Positions 1 to 7,058 of a stretch of 64,000 nucleotides of DNA are shown one piece after another; the first letter of the stretch is position 1; every line of letters begins with the position of its first letter. Made by a program: the position numbers and the translations under genes. The notes below the pieces were generated by a model. That model ran no database searches. It saw only the letters and a list, made by a program, of their open reading frames with translations, and was not told the DNA's origin. Source of the stretch: Streptomyces sp. DG1A-41 (GTDB lineage Bacteria; Actinomycetota; Actinomycetes; Streptomycetales; Streptomycetaceae); assembly GCF_037055355.1 (NCBI RefSeq), contig NZ_CP146350.1, positions 3,309,001 to 3,373,000 on the forward strand. Reading direction: 5' to 3'.

Positions 1-29
1 TGCTTGTGAGCGCCGGCGGCGGTGCTCAT
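1..29 (-). CDS. Second sugar ABC permease (5' end only)
   Basis: Only the first nine codons are in the window. The ATG overlaps the stop of the upstream permease in an ATGA arrangement, the usual translationally coupled layout of CUT1 importers (lipoprotein, permease 1, permease 2). The identity as a second MalG-like permease is inferred from this position; the peptide itself is too short to classify. Confidence 0.55.
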
Positions 30-1009
30 GCGCGCCGCTCCTTCCGGAAGGTGGCGATCAAATACGGGATGATCACCGCGAGCGAGATGACCAGCAGGAC
101 GACGGCGATGGCGGAGCCGTATCCGATGCGGCTGGACTCGCCGATGATGTTGTTGGTCACCAGGATCGACAGCAGTTCGGTCCCCTGGGCGCCCTTGTTG
201 AAGACGAAGACCAGGTCGAAGGCGCGCAGGGCCTCGATGATCGTGACGACCAGGACGACGGTGTTGGTGGGCCGCAGGGTCGGGAAGACGACGTTCTTGA
301 ACGTCTGCCACTCATTGGCGCCGTCCAACGCGGAGGCCTCGCGCAGGGCGGGGTCGACGCTTTTGAGGCCGGCCAGGTACAGGATCATCATGTAGCCGGC
401 GTGCCGCCAGGAGGCGGCGACCAGGATGGCCCAGAGGTTGAGGTCCGGGTCGCCGATCCAGTCGATGTAGTGGCCGGGCTTGTTGGCGCCGATGAGGCTG
501 TTGATCAGGCCGGTGTCGGGGTTGTAGACCAGCTGCCAGACGAAGCCGATGACCGCCATCGACACCACGACCGGCAGGAAGAACGCGGTCTGGTAGACGC
601 GGCTGAAGCGGATCTTCTTGTCCAGCTGCACGGCCAGGAACAGGCCGAAGGGCGTGGGCAGCACGATGAGCACGACGAACCAGATCACGTTGTGCTCGAC
701 GGCGGGCCAGAACTGCGGGTTACTGGTGAACAGTTCGCGGAAGTTCTGGAAGCCGACCCACTGGATGGAATCGAAGCCGATGCCGTTCCAGCTGGTGAAG
801 GCCAGCGCGATGGAGGCGAGGGCCGTCAGCCACACGAGGGCGACATGCAGGATCGTCGGCACGCCCGCCATCAGGCCGAGCGTGAGCCGGTCGCGGCGGG
901 TCAGCAGGCGCTTGTGCCCGTGGGGCACCTTGACGGGCTTGGACGCGGGGGCGGGCCCCGGAGCCGGCTCGTCGGCCGTCTCCGGGACCTTGGCGGGGGT
1001 GGCAGTCAT
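26..1009 (-). CDS. Carbohydrate ABC transporter permease (MalF-like, CUT1)
   Basis: A 327-residue inner-membrane permease. After a proline-rich cytoplasmic N-terminus (about residues 1-45) come six hydrophobic segments. The EAA loop that contacts the ATPase is visible as LREASALDGANEWQTF, followed by the usual FPTLRP. It forms the pore of a sugar importer with the lipoprotein gene 32 nt upstream. The ATG at 1009 is chosen because it gives a normal MalF-type N-terminus; the frame stays open further upstream, but that part is antisense to the solute-binding gene reading. No ATPase gene is seen, which is normal for Streptomyces, where a shared MsiK serves many sugar importers. The substrate cannot be read from the sequence. 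Confidence 0.9.
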   Translation of the reverse strand: MTATPAKVPETADEPAPGPAPASKPVKVPHGHKRLLTRRDRLTLGLMAGVPTILHVALVWLTALASIALAFTSWNGIGFDSIQWVGFQNFRELFTSNPQFWPAVEHNVIWFVVLIVLPTPFGLFLAVQLDKKIRFSRVYQTAFFLPVVVSMAVIGFVWQLVYNPDTGLINSLIGANKPGHYIDWIGDPDLNLWAILVAASWRHAGYMMILYLAGLKSVDPALREASALDGANEWQTFKNVVFPTLRPTNTVVLVVTIIEALRAFDLVFVFNKGAQGTELLSILVTNNIIGESSRIGYGSAIAVVLLVISLAVIIPYLIATFRKERRA

Positions 1010-1041
1010 GTCAGGTCCGAGTCGTCGAGTCTCCGGTCGGG

Positions 1042-2355
1042 TCACGAGGAGGCGAAGATCGTCTTCTTCTGGCGCTCGATCGACGAGAGGATGCTGTCGA
1101 CGTTCTTGGGGTTGCGGACGAAGTTCTGGAGTGCGGGCTGCATCACCGTGGAGGTGAAGTCCGGCCGGGAGTCGCGGTCCATGAACTGCGTCAGGCTCTT
1201 CGCGCCCGAGATCATCTCGTAGGCCTTCTTCTGCAACGCGGTGTACGAGGAGGTGTCGGCCTTGGTGGAGGCGGCCACCACGTTCGGGTCGGACTTGAGG
1301 TAGATCTGCTCGGCCTCGGGGGTGCCCAGGTACTCCAGCAGCTTGACGGCGCCCGCCTTGTTCTTCGGGGCCTTGGAGAGCATGAAGCCGTCGGTCGGCG
1401 CCTCGACGGTGTCCTGACCGAACTGCGGGTCGATCTCCGGGAAGGCGAAGAAGTCCAGGTCGTCCAGGTCGGCCTTGTTGGTGAACTGCTGGCCGACGAA
1501 GGTGCCCAGCAGATACATGCCGGCCTTCTTCGCCACCAGGGTCTGTGCCGCGTCCTGCCAGGTGCGGCCCACCGCGCCCTCCTGGTGGTAGGGGAGGATC
1601 TCCGTCCAGTGGTCGAAGACCTTGCGCACCTTGGCATCGGTCCAGGAGGCCTTGCCCGCCATCAGCTCGACGTGGAAGTCGTAGCCGTTGGTGCGGAAGT
1701 TGATCTGGTCGAAGGTGCCCATCGCGGGCCAGGCGTCCTTGTCGCCGAAGGCGATCGGGACCAGGCCGTCCTTCTGCATCTGCTTGCACAGGGCGACGAA
1801 GGCGTCCCAGGTGGTGGGGACCTTGTAGCCGTGCTGGGCGAAGACGCTCTTGCGGTAGAAGACCGCCCACGGGTACGTGTACAGCGGCACGAAGTAGTAC
1901 TTGCCGTCCTCGCCCTTGCTGAGCTTCTTCATCGCCTCGGGGAAGTTCCCGCCGATCTTCTGCCACACGTCGTCGATCGGGGTGGCGAGCTTCTTCGACG
2001 CGAAGAACTGCATGCGGTAGCCGGCGAACCAGGTGAACACGTCGTCGGGCGTGCCCTGGAGGTAGGAGTTGATCTGCTCCTGGAACGTGTTGTGGTCCTT
2101 GGTGTTCACGTCGACCTTGATGCCGGACTGCTTCGTGAAGGCGGCGTAGATCTCGGCGAACGCCTTCTTCGGCACCGCGTCCGAGGAGTTCGAGCCGAGG
2201 CTGACCGTCTTCGGGTCGGCAGCCGTGCCGCTGCCGCCGCAGGCGCTCAGCAGGGGTATGCCGGCGCCGAGCAGGGCCGCGCCGCCTACGCCGCGCAAGA
2301 GAGTGCGGCGGCTGGGAGCGGGGAGGGAGAGTCCGGAGGGAGAGAGGTCGTGCAT
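1042..2355 (-). CDS. Extracellular sugar-binding lipoprotein of an ABC importer
   Basis: A 437-residue family 1 solute-binding protein. The N-terminus is a lipoprotein signal: arginines near SRRTLLRG, a hydrophobic stretch, then the lipobox LLSAC with cysteine anchor, so the protein sits on the outer face of the membrane. The rest has the mixed alpha/beta pattern of sugar-binding proteins, with motifs such as FAGYRMQFFASKKLATPIDD. The ATG at 2355 is preferred over the GTG at 2385 because AGGAG lies six bases upstream of it. It is the first gene of the operon with the permease(s). The arginine pair in the signal could suit Tat export. The sugar is unknown; no CebR- or DasR-type operator was found upstream. 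Confidence 0.9.
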   Translation of the reverse strand: MHDLSPSGLSLPAPSRRTLLRGVGGAALLGAGIPLLSACGGSGTAADPKTVSLGSNSSDAVPKKAFAEIYAAFTKQSGIKVDVNTKDHNTFQEQINSYLQGTPDDVFTWFAGYRMQFFASKKLATPIDDVWQKIGGNFPEAMKKLSKGEDGKYYFVPLYTYPWAVFYRKSVFAQHGYKVPTTWDAFVALCKQMQKDGLVPIAFGDKDAWPAMGTFDQINFRTNGYDFHVELMAGKASWTDAKVRKVFDHWTEILPYHQEGAVGRTWQDAAQTLVAKKAGMYLLGTFVGQQFTNKADLDDLDFFAFPEIDPQFGQDTVEAPTDGFMLSKAPKNKAGAVKLLEYLGTPEAEQIYLKSDPNVVAASTKADTSSYTALQKKAYEMISGAKSLTQFMDRDSRPDFTSTVMQPALQNFVRNPKNVDSILSSIERQKKTIFASS

Positions 2356-2450
2356 GAACGGCTCCTGGGGGCAGGGTTCGGCCACGAGGGTGCGACATGA
2401 AATCCGGTCTTAATCGACCAGAAATCAACTTGACCGAACACGGTGGCGCA

Positions 2451-2480
2451 ATAACAGCCGTATGTCTGGTCATGCGTCAA
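2451..2480 (-). promoter_or_regulatory. Candidate housekeeping promoter of the sugar importer operon
   Basis: On the minus strand a TTGACG hexamer (2475-2480) and a TGTTAT hexamer (2451-2456) are separated by 18 bases, a good match to a sigma-70/HrdB-type promoter about 95 bp upstream of the lipoprotein start. This is pattern-based only. Confidence 0.4.
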
Positions 2481-2589
2481 GGGGCGTCGGCTTGGTTTGT
2501 AGAAACGTGACCGACCTGTGAGCGTGAACGTTCCCGGGAGGGGACCGGGGTGGGAGCGGTTGTATGCAGTGACCAGCCGGTCCGGCCGA

Positions 2590-2932
2590 CGGCGCCGCAC
2601 CGGCCCGATCCGTACGTCACCGCCGGTCGACTCCGCGAGCCGCCGCACGATATCCGGACCGAGCCCGGTCGAGCCGTCGCTCCCGGAGCCGCGGCCCGCG
2701 CCATCACGGCCTCCGGGTCGGGTATGCCGGGGCCCGCGTCGGACACGAGGACGATCACCGCGTCCTCGCCGTTGCGCATCGAGCGCGGCGGCCAGGTCGG
2801 CCCGGCCACGGGTATGCGCACCGACGGGTATGCACACCGGCCGGCCCCGGCCGCGCGCGCCTTGCGATCCCCGTCCTCCGCGAGCGCCGACCAGAACGCC
2901 AGCCGCTCCCGGACCGCCTCGGCCGCGTCGCG
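2590..2932 (-). pseudogene. Decayed sensor histidine kinase fragment (dimerisation helix and HATPase remnant)
   Basis: Two minus-strand frames together show pieces of a histidine kinase. One frame has VRERLAFWSALAED, typical of the region linking the dimerisation helices to the ATPase domain in Streptomyces kinases, then VLVSDAGPGIPDPE, the G1 (DxGxG) box. The frame then shifts near 2690 and the other frame gives STGLGPDIVRRLAESTGG, the G2/N-terminal part of the ATP lid. The middle of the ATPase domain, including the N box, is missing, and no kinase start or response regulator is adjacent. It cannot encode a working kinase and is best seen as an eroding relic. Confidence 0.6.
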
Positions 2933-2976
2933 GACCGCCGCGTGTGGAGATCGGGACCTGCCGAGTGCCGTACGGC

Positions 2977-3846
2977 TCACCTGAACACCGACGCGGGCGG
3001 CGCGGGCGACGCCACCGCCGCGATGTCCGTCACGGGTACGGCCCCGCCGGTGAAGTCCGTGAGCGTCCTGCCGTGCTCGACCCGGCCGGGATGCGGGTCG
3101 GAGGCCGCGCGGCGGGTCAGTTCGGCGACGGGCAGCGGCTGGTCGGAGGCGACCAGGACGGCGTTCCCGAAGCGTTTTCCGCGCAGCACCGTCGGGTCGG
3201 CGACCAGCGCGAGCTGCTCGAAACGGGCGGCGGCGGTGGCGATCTGGCCGCGCAGGTGGGCGAGCGGCGGCCCGTCGGCGAGATTGGCGGCGTAGACCCC
3301 GTCGGGCTTCAGCGCCCTGCGTACGTCGTCGAGGAACTCGGTCGAGGTCAGATGGGCCGGCGTCCGGGCCCCGCTGAACACATCGGTGATGACCAGGTCG
3401 GCCCAGCCGTCCGGCACCTTGGCGAGGCCCTCGCGGGCGTCGACGGACCGCACCCTGATGCGCGCGTTCGCGTCCAACGGCAGCTCGCGGCGGACCAGTT
3501 TGACCAGGCCGGCGTCCCGTTCGACGACCTGCTGCGTGGAGCGGGGCCGGGTCGCGGCGACGTACCGGGCGAGGGTGAACGCGCCACCGCCGAGGTGCAC
3601 GGCGTGCACGGGCCTGCCCGGCGCGGCGACGAGGTCGATGACATGCCCGAGCCGGCGCTGGTACTCGAAGGACAGATACGCCGGGTCGTCCAGGTCGACG
3701 TGCGACTGCGGGGCCCCGTCGATCACCAGGGTCCAGGCCCGGGCCCGGTCGCGGTCGGGGATCAGCTCGGCGAGCCCGCCGTCGACGCTCTGGACGACGG
3801 CTTCCGCACCGGCCTGCCTGCGCCGACCGCTCCTGGACTTTCCCAT
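2977..3846 (-). CDS. Spermidine synthase-like class I methyltransferase-fold protein
   Basis: A 289-residue protein with the spermidine synthase fold: an N-terminal beta domain (SFEYQRRLGHVIDL), then a Rossmann domain with VHLGGGAFTLARYVA as the nucleotide-binding loop, VVERDAGLV ending in the acidic residue that binds the cosubstrate, and DLVITDVFSG at the active-site strand. Such fused-membrane-less homologues in Streptomyces are annotated as spermidine synthase or SAM-dependent methyltransferase without known substrate. The ATG at 3846 is chosen because the open frame upstream is only translated tandem repeat DNA. It is monocistronic as far as can be seen. Confidence 0.75.
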   Translation of the reverse strand: MGKSRSGRRRQAGAEAVVQSVDGGLAELIPDRDRARAWTLVIDGAPQSHVDLDDPAYLSFEYQRRLGHVIDLVAAPGRPVHAVHLGGGAFTLARYVAATRPRSTQQVVERDAGLVKLVRRELPLDANARIRVRSVDAREGLAKVPDGWADLVITDVFSGARTPAHLTSTEFLDDVRRALKPDGVYAANLADGPPLAHLRGQIATAAARFEQLALVADPTVLRGKRFGNAVLVASDQPLPVAELTRRAASDPHPGRVEHGRTLTDFTGGAVPVTDIAAVASPAPPASVFR

Positions 3847-3897
3847 GGGGTCATTATCGGGGGCGGGCTGTTCAGCGGGTCGTACGCTCCGGCCGGG

Positions 3898-4072
3898 CAT
3901 CGGCGCCCCGCCGGGCGTGAAGGGACGGCCAGGCATCCGCGCCCCGCCGGCCGTAAGGGGCCGGCCGGGCATCCGCGCCCCGGGACGTGAAGGGCCGGCG
4001 TGAGGCCCCGCGAGGCGTCCGCGCCCCGCCAGGCGTTAGTGCCCCGCCAGGCGTAAAGGCCACCCCGCCAGA
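3898..4072. repeat. Imperfect 36-bp GC-rich tandem repeat
   Basis: Units beginning CATCSGCGCCCCGCCGG and ending in GGCCGG recur about every 36 bp at 3898 and 3934, then in shortened, diverged copies down to about 4072. They lie between the spermidine-synthase-like gene and the next small gene. All six frames are open through it, which creates false ORFs. Confidence 0.6.
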
Positions 4073-4082
4073 CGGGGGCGCC

Positions 4083-4478
4083 TCAGCGGCAGCTGTCCGC
4101 CGCCTTGATCGTCCGGGCCGCCTCCCCTAGGGCCTTGCGCAGCACCGCGGGGTCCGTCGCGAGGTCCGCCTCCCCGGGCGGCAGCAGCCAGTCCGAGCCC
4201 TCCACCGGAGGTTCGGGGGCCAGGGTCGGTCCGCGTCCGTCGGTCTCCGTGCAGGTGCTCCCCGGCACGTCCCACGCCGCGGCCGTCCCCGGCGGCACCA
4301 GGAAGCCCAGCGTGCCACCGCCGTCGTCATGCAGTACGGGTCCGACCGCCTCCCCGGTCCCGCGCCGCAGGATGTCGACCGCCTCCAGCCCCTGCCGCGC
4401 CGGCACCGTCACGACATCGCAGCCGGCCGGCGGCGCACTCGGCGGTGTACGAGGATCGTTGATCTGGCTGGTCTCCAT
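4083..4478 (-). CDS. Conserved actinobacterial hypothetical protein
   Basis: A 131-residue soluble protein with no recognised domain. It has no signal peptide or membrane segment. The N-terminus is proline-rich, the middle contains LGFLVPPGTAAAW and the C-terminus is a predicted helix ending in a cysteine (KAADSCR). The ATG at 4478 has GGAGG five bases upstream, which decides the start over an ATG at 4568. It is divergent from the XRE/TPR regulator, with about 300 bp between their starts, so the two may share a control region. The function is unknown. Confidence 0.6.
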   Translation of the reverse strand: METSQINDPRTPPSAPPAGCDVVTVPARQGLEAVDILRRGTGEAVGPVLHDDGGGTLGFLVPPGTAAAWDVPGSTCTETDGRGPTLAPEPPVEGSDWLLPPGEADLATDPAVLRKALGEAARTIKAADSCR

Positions 4479-4705
4479 CCCGGCCTCCACCACAGAACCC
4501 CTGCTTGGACGAGCGGTCGGGAGTCGGGGGCCTCCCGGTCCACAGGGTTCAACGCGGCAGACCGTCAACGGCTACGGCGGAAGTCAGCCGCAAAGGATGG
4601 CACTTCATGGCAGATCACGGATGAGATATCCGGTTTGTAGCCAAACTCAGCGTGAGGACTCCGGCACAGCAGGTACGTTCTTGCCCGCCGGACACGGGGC
4701 AGACC

Positions 4706-4723
4706 ATACGGGACAACCCGTAT
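4706..4723. promoter_or_regulatory. 18-bp inverted repeat upstream of the XRE/TPR regulator
   Basis: ATACGGG and CCCGTAT form perfect 7-bp arms around the spacer ACAA. The right arm overlaps a TATAAC hexamer (4721-4726) that could be a -10 element. It sits about 50 bp upstream of the regulator start, as expected of an autoregulatory operator. No experiment is implied. Confidence 0.4.
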
Positions 4724-4775
4724 AACTCACCCCGAACCCGGCATGGTTCGACGGTTCGCACGAGAGGACCCGGCC

Positions 4776-6227
4776 ATGGCGTCGTCAACGGTGACCTCGG
4801 CTCAACCCAACCGGCCACCGCGGCCCAACCTCGCCTTCCGGCACCTGCGCGGACAGCGCTCGCCGGCCGAGTTCGCCGCGGCGATCCGGCGGGCCGCCCT
4901 GGAGATCGGCGAGCAGGTCAGTTGTGACGCGCGGTACATCGGCCGGGTCGAAACGGGCGAGATCCGCTGCCCCAACTACGCGTACGAACGGGTGTTCCTG
5001 CACATGTTCCCTGGCCGCACGCTCACCGATCTGGGGTTCGCGCCCCGCTCGTCGGTACGCGGACGCCGGGCGCGCGACACCGAGGACGCGCCCCTGACGC
5101 GCACCGCGAACCCGGCAAACGCCACGAGTGAGACCAGCGGGGCGTGCGAGCCGTATGAAACGCAGAACCCGTACGACCCGTACCACCCGCACGACACCTA
5201 CGAGGAGAGCGACGTGCTGCGTCGCGCATTCATGACCGGCGGGGGCGCCACCGTGGCCGCCGCCTCGCTGGGGCCCGTCGGCCTCGCCCTCGACGCCGCG
5301 GCGGCACAGCGCCCCGTGCGCCGCGCCGGGGCGAGTGACGCGGATGCCCTGGAAGAAGCCGTCCGCCGCATCCGGCTGCTCGACGACCGGCACGGGGCCG
5401 ACGGCCTCTACCGCCGTGCGGCGGCCCCGCTGCGTGCCGCCTACGCCCTGCTGGACGCCGGGACGACCCGGCAGACGACGGCGGACCGGCTCTACTCGGG
5501 CGCCGGTGAACTGGCCATCTCCGTGGGCTGGCTGGCCCACGACTCGGGACGCTTCGACGACGCCCGCTCCCACTACGCGGAGGCGCTGGCGACAGCCCGG
5601 ATGACCGGCGATCCGGGTCTGGAGGCGCACGCCTTCTGCAACACGGCCTTCCTCGCGCGCGACGCGGGCCGGCCGCGCGAGGCGGTCCGGGCCGCCCAGG
5701 CCGCACAGCGCGTCGCCCGGCCCGTGGGCTCGGCCCGGCTGATGTCACTGCTCGCGCTGCGCGAGGCGGGCGGCTGGGCGGGCCTCGCCGACCGCGTCGG
5801 CTGCGAGCAGGCACTGGCCCGGGCGCATGCCCTGTTCGAACGGGGCCCCTCGGACGACGACCCCGAGTGGATGAGCTTCTACGGCGAGGCCGAACTGGAG
5901 GGCCTGGAGGCGCAGTGCTGGTCCACGCTCGGCGACTGGCCCCGGGCGGCACGGCACGCGCGGCGGGCGGCAAAGCTCCAGAATCCGCACTTCACGCGGA
6001 ACATCGCGCTGTACACGGCGGAGCTGGCGGACGACCTCGCGCGGGGCGGGCGGCCGGACGAGGCCGCCGTGGCGGGGATGCGGGTGCTGGACCTGCTGGA
6101 GGAGGTCCAGTCGTCCCGGATCCAGACGATGCTGGCGGCTACGGCGCGGGTGCTCTCGCCGCACCGGCGGGCTTCGGGGGTGTCGGCGTTCCTGGAGAGG
6201 CACGCGTCGTTGCCGCGGATGGTGTGA
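4776..6227 (+). CDS. XRE-type regulator with TPR sensor domain (NsdA-like architecture)
   Basis: A 483-residue protein. Residues about 15-85 form an XRE-like helix-turn-helix (RYIGRVETGEIRCPNYAYER is the recognition part). Residues about 145-175 hold LRRAFMTGGGATVAAASLG, a twin-arginine-like hydrophobic stretch inside the protein. Residues 185-470 are helical repeats of TPR type, for example DARSHYAEALATARMTGD. This layout is that of the NsdA/NsdB-like developmental regulators of Streptomyces, which act in the cytoplasm and repress sporulation or antibiotics; specific equivalence is not claimed. The ATG at 4776 has AGAGGAC about eight bases upstream, while the ATG at 4743 has no RBS. An inverted repeat lies in the promoter region. 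Confidence 0.75.
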   Translation: MASSTVTSAQPNRPPRPNLAFRHLRGQRSPAEFAAAIRRAALEIGEQVSCDARYIGRVETGEIRCPNYAYERVFLHMFPGRTLTDLGFAPRSSVRGRRARDTEDAPLTRTANPANATSETSGACEPYETQNPYDPYHPHDTYEESDVLRRAFMTGGGATVAAASLGPVGLALDAAAAQRPVRRAGASDADALEEAVRRIRLLDDRHGADGLYRRAAAPLRAAYALLDAGTTRQTTADRLYSGAGELAISVGWLAHDSGRFDDARSHYAEALATARMTGDPGLEAHAFCNTAFLARDAGRPREAVRAAQAAQRVARPVGSARLMSLLALREAGGWAGLADRVGCEQALARAHALFERGPSDDDPEWMSFYGEAELEGLEAQCWSTLGDWPRAARHARRAAKLQNPHFTRNIALYTAELADDLARGGRPDEAAVAGMRVLDLLEEVQSSRIQTMLAATARVLSPHRRASGVSAFLERHASLPRMV

Positions 6228-6273
6228 ACCGGCTCAGTGTGCGCCCACCCGGCCGGCGCCTCATCGCCCTCGA

Positions 6274-6867
6274 CTAAACAAGGTGCCCCAAGTCGTTCCA
6301 GCTCTCGATCGCCGGCTCCCCGTAAGCCCACCCCAGCACCGACAGCGACGTCGGATTCAGCCGTATCCGCGCCGCGAAGTCGACCGGCAGGCCCAGCCAC
6401 CGCGCCCCGATGGATCGCAGGATGTGCCCATGGGCGAACACCAGGACGTCCCGGTCCTCGGCACGCGCCCAGGAGACCACCTCGTCCGCCCGGGCCGTCA
6501 TCTCCGCGAGGGTCTCGCCCTCGGGGACCCCGTCGCGCCAGATGAGCCAGCCGGGCCGGACGGCCTGGATGTCCGCCGGGGTCATGCCCTCGTACGCCCC
6601 GTAGTCCCACTCCAGCAGCGCGTCCCACGCACGCGCGCGCTCGCCGAAGCCGGCCAGTTCGCACGTCTCACGCGCGCGTGCCAGCGGGCTGGTGCGCACC
6701 TCGGCCCCGGGCAGGCCGTCGTACGGCGCCCGGTGCAGGCGCTCGCCGAGCAGCTTGGCCCCGCGTCGGCCTTCCTCCAGGAGCGGCACGTCCGTCCTGC
6801 CGGTGTGCTTGCCGGACAGGGACCACTCGGTCTGTCCGTGGCGGGCCAGCAGGATGCGCGGAGCCAT
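6274..6867 (-). CDS. Histidine phosphatase (phosphoglycerate mutase superfamily)
   Basis: A 197-residue cytoplasmic enzyme. The phosphohistidine motif RHGQTEW is at residues 9-15 and the second catalytic histidine is in VFAHGHILR near residue 145. [13 protein letters not shown] is the conserved phosphate-binding arginine region. The size is normal for short broad-specificity phosphatases and SixA/CobC-like enzymes. The substrate is not predictable. It converges on the XRE/TPR gene and is divergent from the PAP2 gene. Confidence 0.88.
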   Translation of the reverse strand: MAPRILLARHGQTEWSLSGKHTGRTDVPLLEEGRRGAKLLGERLHRAPYDGLPGAEVRTSPLARARETCELAGFGERARAWDALLEWDYGAYEGMTPADIQAVRPGWLIWRDGVPEGETLAEMTARADEVVSWARAEDRDVLVFAHGHILRSIGARWLGLPVDFAARIRLNPTSLSVLGWAYGEPAIESWNDLGHLV

Positions 6868-7058
6868 GGGGGACCTTTCCGGAAGAAAAACGCGAGCGGA
6901 ACTCCTCCATCATCGCGCACGCTGGTCGCGGGCAACCCGGGGGGCGATCTCTGCGTCTTTGAGGTCCGGAGGGCGCCCCCAGGGCGCGCACGTACGCCGT
7001 AAAGTGGCACGACCGAACGGCCGGGCGCCGCGTGACGACGAAGGGGGAGGGCGATCGG

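Noticed and set aside
26..2473. 815-codon minus-strand open frame spanning permease and binding-protein gene
   Set aside because: Only the last 327 codons are a real permease; the upstream part is antisense-frame shadow of the binding protein.
3898..4072. CRISPR-like array in the 36-bp repeats
   Set aside because: Repeat units abut each other with no unique spacers.
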